This document shows positions 43,328-54,271 of a stretch of DNA of 64,000 nucleotides, piece by piece. Within the stretch, counting starts at the first letter, position 1, and each line of letters opens with the position of its first letter. The DNA is from Akanthomyces muscarius (Eukaryota > Ascomycota > Sordariomycetes > Hypocreales > Cordycipitaceae): contig NC_079245.1 of NCBI RefSeq assembly GCF_028009165.1, positions 2,108,001-2,172,000 of the forward strand, read 5' to 3'. A program made the position numbers and the translations under genes. Below the pieces are notes generated by a model that saw only the letters and a list, made by a program, of their open reading frames with translations, was not told the origin of the DNA and made no database searches.

Positions 43328-45157
43328 GGCGGGTAAAAGTCTATTGATGGTCAAGGACGAGGGATTTGCTAGAGGCAATCAAAAGTCGGTGGATTGGTCG
43401 AGTTGGAAGTCGGCATATAAGGTGCCGAGTGGGGCACGGCACTGTAACAAGGCTGGTCTTCTTTTGCTTTTCCATGGACGACCGGGAATGTCTTGATTTG
43501 ACGAGCGCCCAAAATCCGCTGCGTTTGTAACTAGTTGTAGGTTCCGCGGGACCGGGTCAACTCTCAAGGCACACTGCTGGCGGTGCAGCACCAACAGATG
43601 CACTTTTCACTGCCGGGCGAAATATCTAGATTGGCGGAAGGCAGCCTTGGGATGGTCGGGATAGCTGGCCTGTGGCAGAGGTGATGCTGGTGCAGTAGAG
43701 ATCCGAGCTTCTAGAAGCCGGGCTTCTTAGTAGGGAAAAGACCTGTCGCTGTGGGTTTGGGCCTTTGACTGTTACTACACTCGGCTCAGACGGGCGACAT
43801 GGGATGACAGGCGGCGGCCCGCACCGCGGTGCGGGGAGAAGTGGGCGGATGTGTGGTGGCCTCGATTTACGGTCTCTTAAATTCAGAAAAGATGTTGAAT
43901 TCCTGCGATGAGCGAGATTAGCGTTAGGTTTACAGATTAACAAACTAGTGCGCTTTAGCTGCACTAAAATAAGGGTAGCTCACTGTCTCGATTAGCCCCC
44001 GCCACAGCATCCTGCCAATGCCTCAAGGACGGCGGGGATCGGCTTCTCAGACCTGACTCTGGAGCGTCACTCTATGGAATGTTTGCTTGTACCATGCGCT
44101 CTTCGTGTGCTAATGCACGAAGGTTTTGCCATACAATTGGGCTTGATAATTCTTGGGCAGCATTCGTAGACAGTGTTGTCTTACAATAGCGTGCTTGCAA
44201 CTTGGCCGAAAACAAGCCTTCGTATCGTTACAGGGTAGGTAGGCTTTTGCAAGTGCGTCAAGTCGCGGAAAATCGTGTCTGTCACGGCAGGTAATTCTGC
44301 GTCATGACAGGGCCATGTTGAAGTGGTCATCATCAAATTTCCGCCTTCTACTATTCGTGATATTCGATGTAGGAGCCTGGGTACGATAAGTATTTGTTCC
44401 GCTGGAGCTGTCGCTGGAGCTGGAGCTGGCACTGTGAGCTGGCAGCCCGTGCTGTTTGTCTCCCTGCGGTATCCTCTCGCCTTTGCAGCACCACCACAAC
44501 ACAGTGTGTACCCCTCAGCATGCATCGCCGAAACCTCGACCGCCGTATTTACTGGATAAATTGCTGTACCCCCCTTGTGCGCACAATAGTTCGCCTGTCC
44601 TGTTTGGCTCTTCTCGGCCTCTCATCAAACTGGATGCCTGTTTGGTACCCCTACCCTACAGGAATTACCCTCCGTATCGACGCTGCGGCTTGTACCTCGC
44701 ACAAAGGCCCATTCGTCGGACTGTTTATGGCTTCGGTATAGCACAATGTCTCGACAAAATCAATTATCAGTTGCTGTGATAGCAAGCGCATCGTACCTTG
44801 GCTTGACCGCGTGTAACGGCAGGCAAGCCGCAGCTGGCCAACGATGGCGTCACGGCTCTGTCATTGCCGCCACATTGTGGATCTGTGCACCTTGAATACC
44901 TGTCATGCGGGCGTCGATGACCAACAACATGATGACACATGAATATATTCTGACGCGCAATGTTCCAGGATGCGAGATTTCTTTCTTAACAGAGTGCAGC
45001 CTTGTCGCTGGGACTGCTGATCTAACCACAACAACCGCCTATAGTAGGCCGACCCTCCCGCGAGAACGCAGAACTTGCAACACTCAGAAACACACAGGTG
45101 AAGATGCGACATATCATAGCCCTGAATCGAGGCCGAATATGCCAAAATGCACAATAT
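43328..45157. other. Divergent intergenic region
   Basis: About 1.8 kb between the methyltransferase start and the proline dehydrogenase start. It contains C/G-rich and A/T-rich patches, but no gene, tRNA or repeat that I can support. Confidence 0.5.
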
Positions 45158-46651
45158 ATGACGGCGATGCGCTGCGGTCCCCGTCTGCAGGTCGTGGCCG
45201 CTCGACAATTATCGCCATGCTACTGCAGCAGAGCTAGTGCCTTTAGCCATTCAACAAGAGGCAACAAGGCTTCACCATCGCTCGAAACAAGCGACAATAT
45301 CACCCACGATGCTTCCAAACAATACCCGCGCGATCCTAAATACCAGCCACTATCACTTCTACCCTTGACGATGATTCTCCGTTCTCTCGCGACAAGCACC
45401 GTGTCTTCCTCACCCAAATTGCTCGCCATATCTCTTGTCCTGTTACGATTCTTAGCGCACAGCAAGACGAAAATCCTGAATCCAGACCACAATCTTTTCT
45501 TGAAATACGTCCTGAACAACGTTCTTTACAAGCAATTCTGTGCAGGCGAGAACGCCGAGGAAGTGGCGGAAACTCTTGCCGGCGTCAAGAAAATCGGCTT
45601 CACCGGAGCAATCCTCGCATATGCCAAAGAGGCACCAAACGAAGATGCCGAAGATCCAGAAATGTCGCTAGACCCCAAGGAAAAAGCCGAACGAGATATA
45701 TCCACGTGGTCAGAGAATTCGTTGGAGACTGTTCAACTGTCCACACCCGGTGACTTTGTTGCCCTCAAGTAGGTACCTGCTGCAATGTCTCTCAGCATTC
45801 CTGCCAATGTGCTAATGGGACGTAGATTTACCGGAGCTGGCAGTCTTGCCAAAGACCAACTCCGACAGGGACTTTTGCCTGACCCCTTTCTGGCCGAATC
45901 AATCGATCGAGTGTGCCAACTTGCGCACGATCGCGGTGTTCGCGTCTTGATTGACGGCGAACAGGACGAGCTACAAGATACCATCGATAAATGGACACTT
46001 GAGCTCGCCAAGAGACACAACGTTGTACCTGGAAAGGCAATAATCTTTGGCACATATCAGGCCTACAAAAAAAACATGACCGAGGTGCTCGCCGGCCATC
46101 TCAAGCAAGCTCGAGACGAGAGTTTCACGCTTGGGGTGAAGCTTGTTCGAGGCGCGTATCTTCACTCCGACCCACCTGAGCGTTTACACGACAGCAAGGC
46201 AGACACGGACGCTTGCTACGATGATACCGCGGCCAGCGTCTTGACTCGAGAATGGAACCCGATGCTCGCGGGTTCTGGGGAATACCCGGACGTGAGCATC
46301 ATGTTTGCGACACACAACGCGACCTCTGTCAGAAAGGCTTACTCCATCTATGCCGCCGGTCGGGCTCGATCGGAACTGTTATTTGCGCAGCTACAAGGCA
46401 TGGCGGATGAGATTAGCTGCGAACTGGTCGAGATGAATTCCCACAGATCGCCCCAGGAACCGGCGACTCCGGACGACGCGTATCTTGCCGTGTACAAGTA
46501 CATGGCCTGGGGCTCTACAGGAGAGTGCATGAAGTACCTGCTCCGGAGAGCGGAGGAGAACAAAGACGCAGTCACCAGGACAAGAGAAGACCGTGACGCC
46601 CTGTGGACGGAATTGCTACGTCGTGCCAAGGGACTATTCCGAACAACCTAG
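45158..46651 (+). CDS. Proline dehydrogenase (proline oxidase), mitochondrial
   Basis: Exons 45158-45768 and 45826-46651 (57-nt intron), 478 residues. I choose the ATG at 45158 because it begins an Arg-rich, acid-free presequence suited to mitochondria; in-frame ATGs at 45104 and 45167 are alternatives. The TIM-barrel FAD domain includes FTGAGSLAKD, VLIDGEQDELQD, GVKLVRGAYLHSDP, FATHNATSVRKA and QLQGMADEISCEL. The C-terminal helix block is YKYMAWGSTGECMKYLLRRAEENKDA, the PRODH substrate-binding signature. It oxidises proline to pyrroline-5-carboxylate at the inner membrane and feeds electrons to ubiquinone. The usual partner, P5C dehydrogenase, is not in the window, so this is not a full proline-utilisation cluster. 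Confidence 0.94.
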
Positions 46652-49600
46652 CATGCACAGGCTCGCAGTAGATGTGTGACATTAGATCAGAATACAGAAA
46701 ACTCACTCACACCAAACAATCAAAGACAATGTAACAGCTGCGGTCACTCGTCCAGATAGGACTACATGGGAATCACGACAAGATGTCTCTGATTTGATTA
46801 GGCCCCTCTGTCCCTTGCACATACACGGCATCTTTGCGAGATTAACTGACGTGCTTCCCACTGTCTGGGACGCTAAACTGCTGATCATAGCTCCAAGACA
46901 TCACATTGGGCGCTGTATGTGTTATTAGCGTTGACAGAGCGCAGTATCGGCTGCAGGGACAAGCTAGGAAGGCTCCCGCCGGCTTTAGCTGCCTTTTGGC
47001 CTGTCTCTGGCCTCATTTCAGGTGCGGCCACGGTGGTGCGTTCTCCGACCGGCAGCAGATTGGCACGTCCTAGGCGACTTGCCTGTGTCGTGTCGCCAGT
47101 AGTAGCTCCATCGCTGCGAAAATGGGATTGCTCCGCAGAGGAGAGAGTTTAGCGGCCCTACGAGCAGCCGTGACGGGCGACCGGTGCCGTGCCGTGGGCA
47201 CTAGACGGCAAGCTATTGGAGTGGGATCGATTCTCATCAGAGTTTATCAAACGGACGGGATGCAATCGCGCATCTGCGCCTTTATGAGGATCTTCTGCCG
47301 GCATTATGCGAGCGGGTTTTCGGGGCAACGCAGGTGTACTGATACTGGTTGATTGTCGCTGGTTACCTAAGACTTTGCGGAATTCATCCCGCTTTGCTTT
47401 TGCCAGGTTACGGATTAATTACCCCAGCTGGATGATTAGTTTTTCTTCTTCGTGTGGCGGGGATGCCACGTCCGTGCGACAGGCCGCACTTGGCTTGCCA
47501 CTGTCCAGTTGGGACCTTGCAAAAGCAATTGTCCAGGATACACGTCTGCCCCCCCCCCCCCCCCCCAACTAAAAGCTTGTGAATGGGAAATGAGGCCCGG
47601 AAATATTTTCAGAGGGCTAGGCAGTGCTTAAAGAAGGCGCCTTCTCTTAAGTAGTGGAGGCTTGATCACATGGCGCAGCACATTGAGCACATTGGCAATT
47701 TCGGGCCTTTTTTTCTTTCATCTTGTCCGATCGCAGCGGCGTCCCCCCGGACACTTGCGATGGGAACCCGAGTACCTGGGTAGTTTTGATGAACAAGGCC
47801 AGCCACAACTGACTCGTCAACTCGTCCATTTACCATCAGTGATTATCTCGCGCAACTTGATCAGCGTCGTGTCACTCGAGACAAAGCCGCCCCCGGCTGA
47901 CCTCGCTCTGTTGCTCGATTCGGCACTTACACGACCACAAAGTCTTCTTTTGCCCACTGTTACGTTACGAAGAGGAAAAAAAATTGGCCACCATATTGAC
48001 AGCGCAATGGGTGGAAAGGGACAAGAAGAAAAGGAAAACCAAGCGCAGATTAAAAAGAAAACCGTCGCCTGCTCGGCCCTCGCGTGCCGCTCTTGAATAT
48101 AATCTTCTTTCTTTTTCACTCTTCATTCAGCAGCCTGCCGATCGCCAGCCACCGCCCGGCGCCCCTTGCTTCTGGCAAGGTGGTCCCCCTGATCCTGATC
48201 GCCACTCTTTTTCCTGCCGTCGCTCGAACGCTCTTTTACCAGTATTTCGCTTCAAGCCGGGGGAGAGGAAGCCAAGGAGCGTCAAGCTAAACCCAAGACC
48301 ATGTCTCGGCCGACTCTGGACTTTACGATTGTGTCATGACCACTGCACCAGTGCTGCCAGGGCACGATGTACCACGCAGGCGCGGCCAGAGACAGAACAG
48401 CCTTTACTAGTCATCTAGTTCGCTGGTGCTGGACTTGCAGCTAGCCCGTCTTTGGCCCAACGGCGCGCTGGTCTCGCAAACGTTTCTTTTTGTCGCCCGT
48501 TCTCCTGCGCCGGATAATTCCTTTTGAACTATTGCCACCTCTTGGCGCGGGCAACCGTTGCGTGAAGAAATACGACAGCTAACAGAAAGCTGTCATTATT
48601 CATGGAGTTGTTGTTCCTGATCAGAGTAAGGCAAAGGATAAAGTGCAGCTGCGCGCTGCCCCTGCACCAGTTTATGTGATTGTGACAACAAGACTGACTG
48701 GGGGAGAGAACGCGCCACTGCGCGCGCCCGTCACCTGCATCCCAGATGTCTTGGATCAGCTACCCAGCAAGTTTTCCGTCATTGCCCAGCACAAACAGAT
48801 CGAATAACAAGTGCCGGCCAACGCCGGCCCTTTTGGCCCTGTCACAGTGAAGATTTCCGCCTGCTCAATTACCTATATTTTTCGGGAGCCTACTTTCAGT
48901 TAGAGCAGCAGTGCCAATGACTTGCTGCTGGTATCGCACAGGCTGGAGCTCTCATCACGCTTAGCAAGAGGGTCCGCCATGCAGCAGTGCGGGAGCAACG
49001 GCTTTTGCTCGAAGAGACAGAAGTCTTTCGCTTCGCTCATATCAGACTGAGTCGCGATGGAACGTTTCTCAGAGACAGACTCGACGTAGTTCTGCGTGTG
49101 GTTGGTTGAAAGATCGCAGCCACACAAGCCACGGGCTGGGCATGAAAAAGCAAGCAGGAATGTGGTTGCTTCCTGTCTCAGTAGCGAAGGAGGAGCAGGA
49201 TGGGGGATCAGCATTCGTGCCGCTCTCGCCTTTTCCCGGCCGCTTTTTTACCCTTGCCTTGCCCACCACACAAGACCTTTCTGCCCGCACCACCCTGGCC
49301 GACCTGTCACTTATAACCCGCCGGCAGACCAGAGCAAAGTCAAACTAAACATAATTTCCATGACCGTGCCCTGCATGCTGAAAGTGCTCAGGGCCCAGAT
49401 TTTTCTCGCGATTCGCCTCGCCCTTGTTTAGCTCAAGGACCGGACGGCACTAACAAGAAGAGATTCGCGTGGCAGCCCAGCGCCCCAACGCTGAATGCTT
49501 TTGCTTTTTGGCAGCACACCAGACTACGACGCTCGAGTCCGACCGTAGGGGCAGATCCCCTAGGCCCCTGTACGACGGGCAAAATCGAAAGGCTTTTCTA

Positions 49601-49857
49601 CTGAATAGTACTCGGCGACAGTGGGCACTGGGTCCCTTTCGGCCGGACGTTGTGCAACATATATTAGGACGGGCATCCGCATCACATCGATCGATATTCG
49701 GTGGACTCAAGGCCTCTTCCGTCTCAGCCCCATAACCACTTACCTTACTCTCCCTCTTTTTGATTACTTGAAGCATCTCTATTGCCCTCTTTCTCCCCCA
49801 CATTCTCTTTCATCACACGTCCTTTTCTGGGAAGAATACCTGTACAAGTCGCTCATC
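46652..49857. other. 3.2 kb intergenic region upstream of the 7TM-RGS gene
   Basis: Long stretch with a run of 18 C at 47549-47566 and C/T-rich sequence near 48100-48300 and 49740-49850. No protein family, tRNA or transposon recognised. The size suggests extensive regulation or a long leader for the receptor-like gene at its right end. Confidence 0.5.
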
Positions 49858-51540
49858 ATGGGCTCTGAACTTGGCATCACGGCCGAGACGAAGCCAGAGG
49901 CCCGCCTCAATGGCCTCGGCATCTTCTACCTGACCTTGGCCGCGGTGTGGACTGTTACCCTCTTCGGCGGCATGTACTACCTCTGGACGAAGCGCAAGAC
50001 GCAGATTCTGCGCATCCGCGGCCTCCCCATATCCTTTGCCGGCATTCTCCTCATGCACGTCTACTGGCTCTGCGTGGTGACGGGCTACGTCTACGCCCCT
50101 CTCATGGCCGAGGTCATCGAGTACTGGATCATGGGCCTCTGGCTGCCGCTCGGCATCGCCATGTTCCACGCCTCCAACACGCGCTTCCTCTACGTGGCCA
50201 ACGCGCAGAAAAAGTACGCCAAGCGCACGGCCGAGCCGTACCGCATCTTCACGCGCCGGCCCGGCCGCATCTCGCTGCGCGAGTCGGTCAAGGTCTGGTG
50301 GCAGCAGCTCGACTACAGCAACAAGACGCTCGCGACCGTGGCCGTCGGCATGAGCCTGCACGTTACGCTGACCGTCTTCATGTTCCTCATCTCGCGCAAG
50401 TTCCACGACTCCTTTGGCATCGACGGCACTGAGGTCACCGGCACGCCCGCGGAGCGCAAAGCCGCCCAGGGCCGCGGCTGGGAGTGGTGGCCCTCGGTCT
50501 TCTGGCAACTCTTCTGGGCCTGGGTTGTGGCCCCCGTCATCCTCTTCCGCGCGCGCAAGGTCCACGACACGCAGGGCTGGCGCCTCCAGACCATCGGCTG
50601 CTGCCTGTCCGGCCTGCACGCCGCCCCCATGTGGCTCATCGCCCTCTACGCCCCGGGCATGGAGCCCGTCAACAACTACTTCATCCCGCCCATGTGGATC
50701 GCCGTCTCCATCATGTGCCTCGAGATCTTCACCGTCTTCATCCCCATCTGGGAGGTCCGCAAGGCCCGCAACCTCAGCCAGGAGACGCTCGAGTCCATCG
50801 CCCGCTGGGAGTCGCGCCAGCGCTTCGGCGGTGGCGCCGGCGGCAAGGACGCAAAGTCGATGCACTCGGAGATTTCCGGCACCACCTGGGCCTCGCGCAT
50901 GTCCCGCGCCGCGTCCTCTGTCGGGTCGGGCTCCGGCGGCTCCATCCTGACCATGGACGCCCTCGAGCACACCCTCGAGAAGAACCCCGAGCCGCTCCAG
51001 GAGTTCTCCGCCCTCAAGGACTTTTCCGGCGAGAACGTTGCCTTTCTCATGCGCGTCCGCGATTGGAAGCTCGCCCACAACATCAGCACGGCCAAGAACC
51101 TGGGCGGCAGCAGCAGCGGCAGCGACGATGAAAAGTCGCCCGCCACCCCGACCAGGGTCACCTCGCGCGAGATGTTTGAGGGTGCGCTGCACATCTACCT
51201 CGACTTCATCAGCGCCAGTTGCGCCGAGTTTCAGATCAACCTGTCGTCGCCCGACTTCCGTAAGCTCGAGGCCGTCTTCGAGGATGCCGCGCGCCTCGTC
51301 ATCAACGAGGAGTCGAGCAAGTACGACCCTGCCACGCCCTTTGCCGACTCGCCTCGCAGTGCCGCCGACAATGCCGCCGCCGTCATCCGTTACGCCGGCG
51401 CGATTCCCGACGGCTTTGACGAGAACGTCTTTGCCGACGCGGAGATTAGCATCAAGTACCTCATCCTCACCAACACCTGGCCCAAGTACATCCGCCAGCG
51501 CCGCTCCTTTGATGCCACCAGCAACGCCGAGACTGTTTAG
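49858..51540 (+). CDS. Seven-transmembrane protein with RGS domain (GprK-class receptor)
   Basis: Single exon, 560 residues from the ATG at 49858. Seven hydrophobic helices span about 20-300 (for example GIFYLTLAAVWTVTLFGGMY, SFAGILLMHVYWLCVVTGYV, MWIAVSIMCLEIFTVFIPIW). A Ser-rich cytosolic linker follows. The RGS domain lies at about 365-547: LEEF-like PLQEFSALKDFSGENVAF, then EGALHIYLDFISASCAEFQINL, and an alpha-helical end with ISIKYLILTNTWPKYI. This arrangement resembles Arabidopsis RGS1 and the class VI fungal receptors such as Aspergillus GprK. Such proteins speed GTP hydrolysis on G-alpha under control of a membrane signal, in growth, stress and development. The ligand is unknown. Confidence 0.9.
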   Translation: MGSELGITAETKPEARLNGLGIFYLTLAAVWTVTLFGGMYYLWTKRKTQILRIRGLPISFAGILLMHVYWLCVVTGYVYAPLMAEVIEYWIMGLWLPLGIAMFHASNTRFLYVANAQKKYAKRTAEPYRIFTRRPGRISLRESVKVWWQQLDYSNKTLATVAVGMSLHVTLTVFMFLISRKFHDSFGIDGTEVTGTPAERKAAQGRGWEWWPSVFWQLFWAWVVAPVILFRARKVHDTQGWRLQTIGCCLSGLHAAPMWLIALYAPGMEPVNNYFIPPMWIAVSIMCLEIFTVFIPIWEVRKARNLSQETLESIARWESRQRFGGGAGGKDAKSMHSEISGTTWASRMSRAASSVGSGSGGSILTMDALEHTLEKNPEPLQEFSALKDFSGENVAFLMRVRDWKLAHNISTAKNLGGSSSGSDDEKSPATPTRVTSREMFEGALHIYLDFISASCAEFQINLSSPDFRKLEAVFEDAARLVINEESSKYDPATPFADSPRSAADNAAAVIRYAGAIPDGFDENVFADAEISIKYLILTNTWPKYIRQRRSFDATSNAETV

Positions 51541-51987
51541 AAAAGAGTCGCGACAGCGGTGTAAGTGTTACCTGTAAGAGCGACAAAATTGTTATGATAC
51601 GGGGGAGGCTTTGTACGGACCAAAAAAAAATTATCTGAGTTGTGAGCAGGGCATCACAGACCTTGCCTTTTTTTATTCTTCTGCTATGCGCGGGTGCTGC
51701 TTTTTTTTCTCGATACCCTGAGTCTGGTGTAGTTGTCTTATCTTCTTGTGGAGGCAAATGGCCGATATATCACACTCCTTAATTTAATTCATTCATCCAC
51801 GTCCGCAGTCTGTCGCACGCTGGTCTCGCCAAGTTGTTGCATAAATAGACTTCACTCATCGAACCACGTTGTTAGTACGCCCACCGTAGCCCAAAGGGGT
51901 ACCATCAGTCGACCGTACGGGTCCGGTCACTAAAACTGCCCGACCCCGACCGCGAAATTCGTTGAGAGCAAGGCTCTGCACAGCCTA
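51541..51987. other. 3' region of the RGS gene up to the transposon
   Basis: About 450 bases: the 3' UTR with A- and T-runs near 51620-51680, then normal-composition sequence up to the TA target site at 51986-51987. No gene. Confidence 0.5.
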
Positions 51988-52029
51988 ACGTCGGCCACCC
52001 ACTTCTTGGCCCTACCCACATCTCGGCGC
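51988..52029 (+). repeat. Left terminal inverted repeat (42 bp) of the transposon
   Basis: It is identical to the reverse complement of 53980-54021. The flanking TA at 51986-51987 is the left target duplication. Confidence 0.92.
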
Positions 52030-52127
52030 CGTCATTCCACCCACTTTAACACTAAACCTACATTACTAGAACCGTGTTTTCTCGCGCAATTATAATTATC
52101 TTAACGTTAAATTTTATATATATAATA

Positions 52128-53876
52128 ATGCCTCCTAAATATACCGAATAGGCCCTTTAAAATGCTATTTAGGACGTAATTAGCGGTATGAAACTCTATA
52201 TTACTGTATAGCGGTGGGAGGTACCGTAGTTAACAATATAAGAACGATTAAAGGGCAGAACATCACATAAAGAGGCCTTTAAGGGCATGTAAAAGCTTCT
52301 ATTAATATAGGAAGCAGATTTAAGAGGCTGGATATTAATTTAGGACGCTCTAGGCAACCCGCCGACCTATAAGCAGATCTAGTAGATAGTGGGCGAGTTA
52401 GCTAGAGTTAACGGCGATATAGAACTAGTTAGTAAGAACTAGATATAGGGTTTTATTTAAAGAAATCTAGAAATTAAGACCTTAAGAGGTAAGAGACTTA
52501 ATTTCTAAAAGGCTAATAGCACTTTATCTTATATTATATAGAGTTTCTTTAAGCTTCTAATAATTAGCGCTATTAACGAGATACTCCCTAGTAACTAATA
52601 TAATATAGACGAGACTAGGCTTATAATAGGCTAATAAGAGAACGGCCTGGTACTAGGGTCGTTATAGAAGAGAATTACCTTAAAGAAACAGTCTAGAATA
52701 TACTATTAGAGTATAATCTTTAAGTATATCTTAGTACTAGGGAAGAGCCTTACTCTACTAGTCCTTTTTAATAGTAAGAACGTTTAAGAATAGTGGTTTC
52801 CTAAGGAACTAGGCCTATTTAGAGACTAGAAGTTCTAGGTAATTGTCAGGGCACCCGCAGGGCACGTTGGTTGGTAGGAGGTTATAGGCAACCAGAGGTA
52901 TCACGTGCGAAGAAGCTACTATATAGCTGCGGGCTGCCGACGAGGGAGTAGCGAGGAGGCAGCGATAATTCCACCATCATTCTAAAAACCCAAGGATCAT
53001 CTAGTGACTGAAGCTCTTCGCCGACAGCACCTTACAGTAATAGACTAAGGTTAGACTAATAATAAAATCACGCTCTATTAGCTTTAGGCTATCTTTATTC
53101 TAGAGATAAAACCACTATAAGGCTAGCGCCGTTTTCTTATTATTAATAGCTACGGAAGCTATTATATAATAGAATTTTTATATAAATGTTATTATTATAA
53201 TATATACCTTCTTTTCCTACTAGCTTATAGCTCTTATATTCTTTAACCTTTAAATATAGCTGTGTTTAGCTTAATTAAAGCCTGTTATTATAAGGAGCTT
53301 AGTAAACAACCTACTAACAACGACTCCTCGCCTATTAGAAAAAGGATTTTTCTTAAAAGTTACGCTATTATTAGGGTAGCTAGTCTATTAAATTAAAATA
53401 TTTATACTAGGTAGTGAAGGTCTAGATTATAGCTAGTTAATATAGCGAAGCTACTAATAAGTAAGTTACTAGTTAATCTAGTTATAATAACACTAAAAAT
53501 AACACCTTTAGAGCTAAAAATAATACTTATAGAAGCCCTACTAGAGGTTAAAACACCCTCTAATAAACACCTACTATAACGCCTTTTTACTAATAGTACG
53601 AACCCTTTAATAAGCCGGCGTACTATTAAGCTGATATAATAGAAGATTAAGAAGCAATTTGATACCTAAAGAGTCTAGTTAGTTATTTTAGAGTGAGAGA
53701 ATATAAAGCTTAAGGCATTAATAAAGCTATTAATATAAAGAAAAAAGAAGAAAATTAATCCTAATCCTAATTCTGTCTTTATTAGAATTATAGACGTTAA
53801 AAACACACGTAGCCTACTTAAGAGGCAATTAACTAGGCGCTCGCGCGATATTCCGATAATTAAAGCTAATAAATAA
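52128..53876 (+). pseudogene. Pogo/CENP-B-type DDE transposase relic
   Basis: One frame runs from the ATG at 52128 (MPPKYTE) to about 53876 if the nested LTR and one copy of its duplication are skipped: 1551 bases, 517 codons including the stop. The frame is littered with TAA/TAG but never shifts. The N-terminal DNA-binding part reads like a helix-turn-helix (DVISGMKLY). YNIDETRL carries the first catalytic Asp region. RFLIINSYGSY, before FLYKCYYYNIYLLFLLAYSS, matches the second catalytic Asp-Gly-His-Gly-Ser-His block of pogo transposases with the Asp changed to Asn, as RIP on the other strand would do. The enzyme is dead in this copy. Roughly 516 residues fits Fot1-like transposases. Confidence 0.88.
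52844..53036. mobile_element. Solo LTR (193 bp) nested in the transposase relic
   Basis: It starts TGTCAGGGCA, ends CACCTTACA (TGT...ACA termini) and is flanked by a perfect 5-bp duplication GTAAT at 52839-52843 and 53037-53041. Base composition is clearly more GC-rich than the surrounding RIP-mutated DNA and no CpA depletion is evident. A TATATAG motif lies inside, as in LTR promoters. Taking out the LTR and one GTAAT restores the transposase frame exactly. The retrotransposon superfamily cannot be told from the LTR alone. Confidence 0.87.
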
Positions 53877-53979
53877 TTATTTAGTTAATTCTGTATCTAC
53901 TAGTGTATTTACTTTTTTATTATAACTTAATTTAGATATGTTATAGAGCTTCTAGAAAGTGGTGTATGAGATGTGTGTC

Positions 53980-54021
53980 GCGCCGAGATGTGGGTAGGGC
54001 CAAGAAGTGGGTGGCCGACGT
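53980..54021 (-). repeat. Right terminal inverted repeat (42 bp) of the transposon
   Basis: Reverse complement of the left repeat without mismatch. The TA at 54022-54023 is the right target duplication. Confidence 0.92.
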
Positions 54022-54271
54022 TAGTCTACAGTCGACAACTACGGACCGGTCGCTCCACTAACTCCGACACCCGACTCTCTCTTATACACTCGACCGCCGT
54101 TCCCTGTGTGTCGTCATCCGACAGTTCATTCTCTCCTGAGAATGCATGGCTGACCTGTTGCCAATGGTGAAACTTCTTGTATATTTGTGATCTAATTTTT
54201 GTGCAGACGGGAGCTTCCCCCAGCGCGACCTCCTACCTATTTGTGCGATCGGGAGAGACGGCAACTCAGCG

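Larger units (their letters stand above)
51988..54021. mobile_element. RIP-mutated Fot1/pogo-type DNA transposon, 2034 bp
   Basis: The ends are perfect 42-bp inverted repeats (51988-52029 and 53980-54021), beginning ACGTCGGCCACCCACTTCTT and flanked on both sides by TA, the Tc1/mariner target duplication. Inside, base composition drops to strongly A/T and nearly every expected CAA/CAG or TGG codon is TAA or TAG. That is the imprint of RIP (C to T at CpA, both strands). Size, repeat length and duplication agree with the Fot1/pogo group of fungal elements. The terminal repeats themselves are hardly mutated. The element contains a nested solo LTR. It ends 250 bp before the start codon of the Zn2Cys6 gene. 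Confidence 0.92.
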
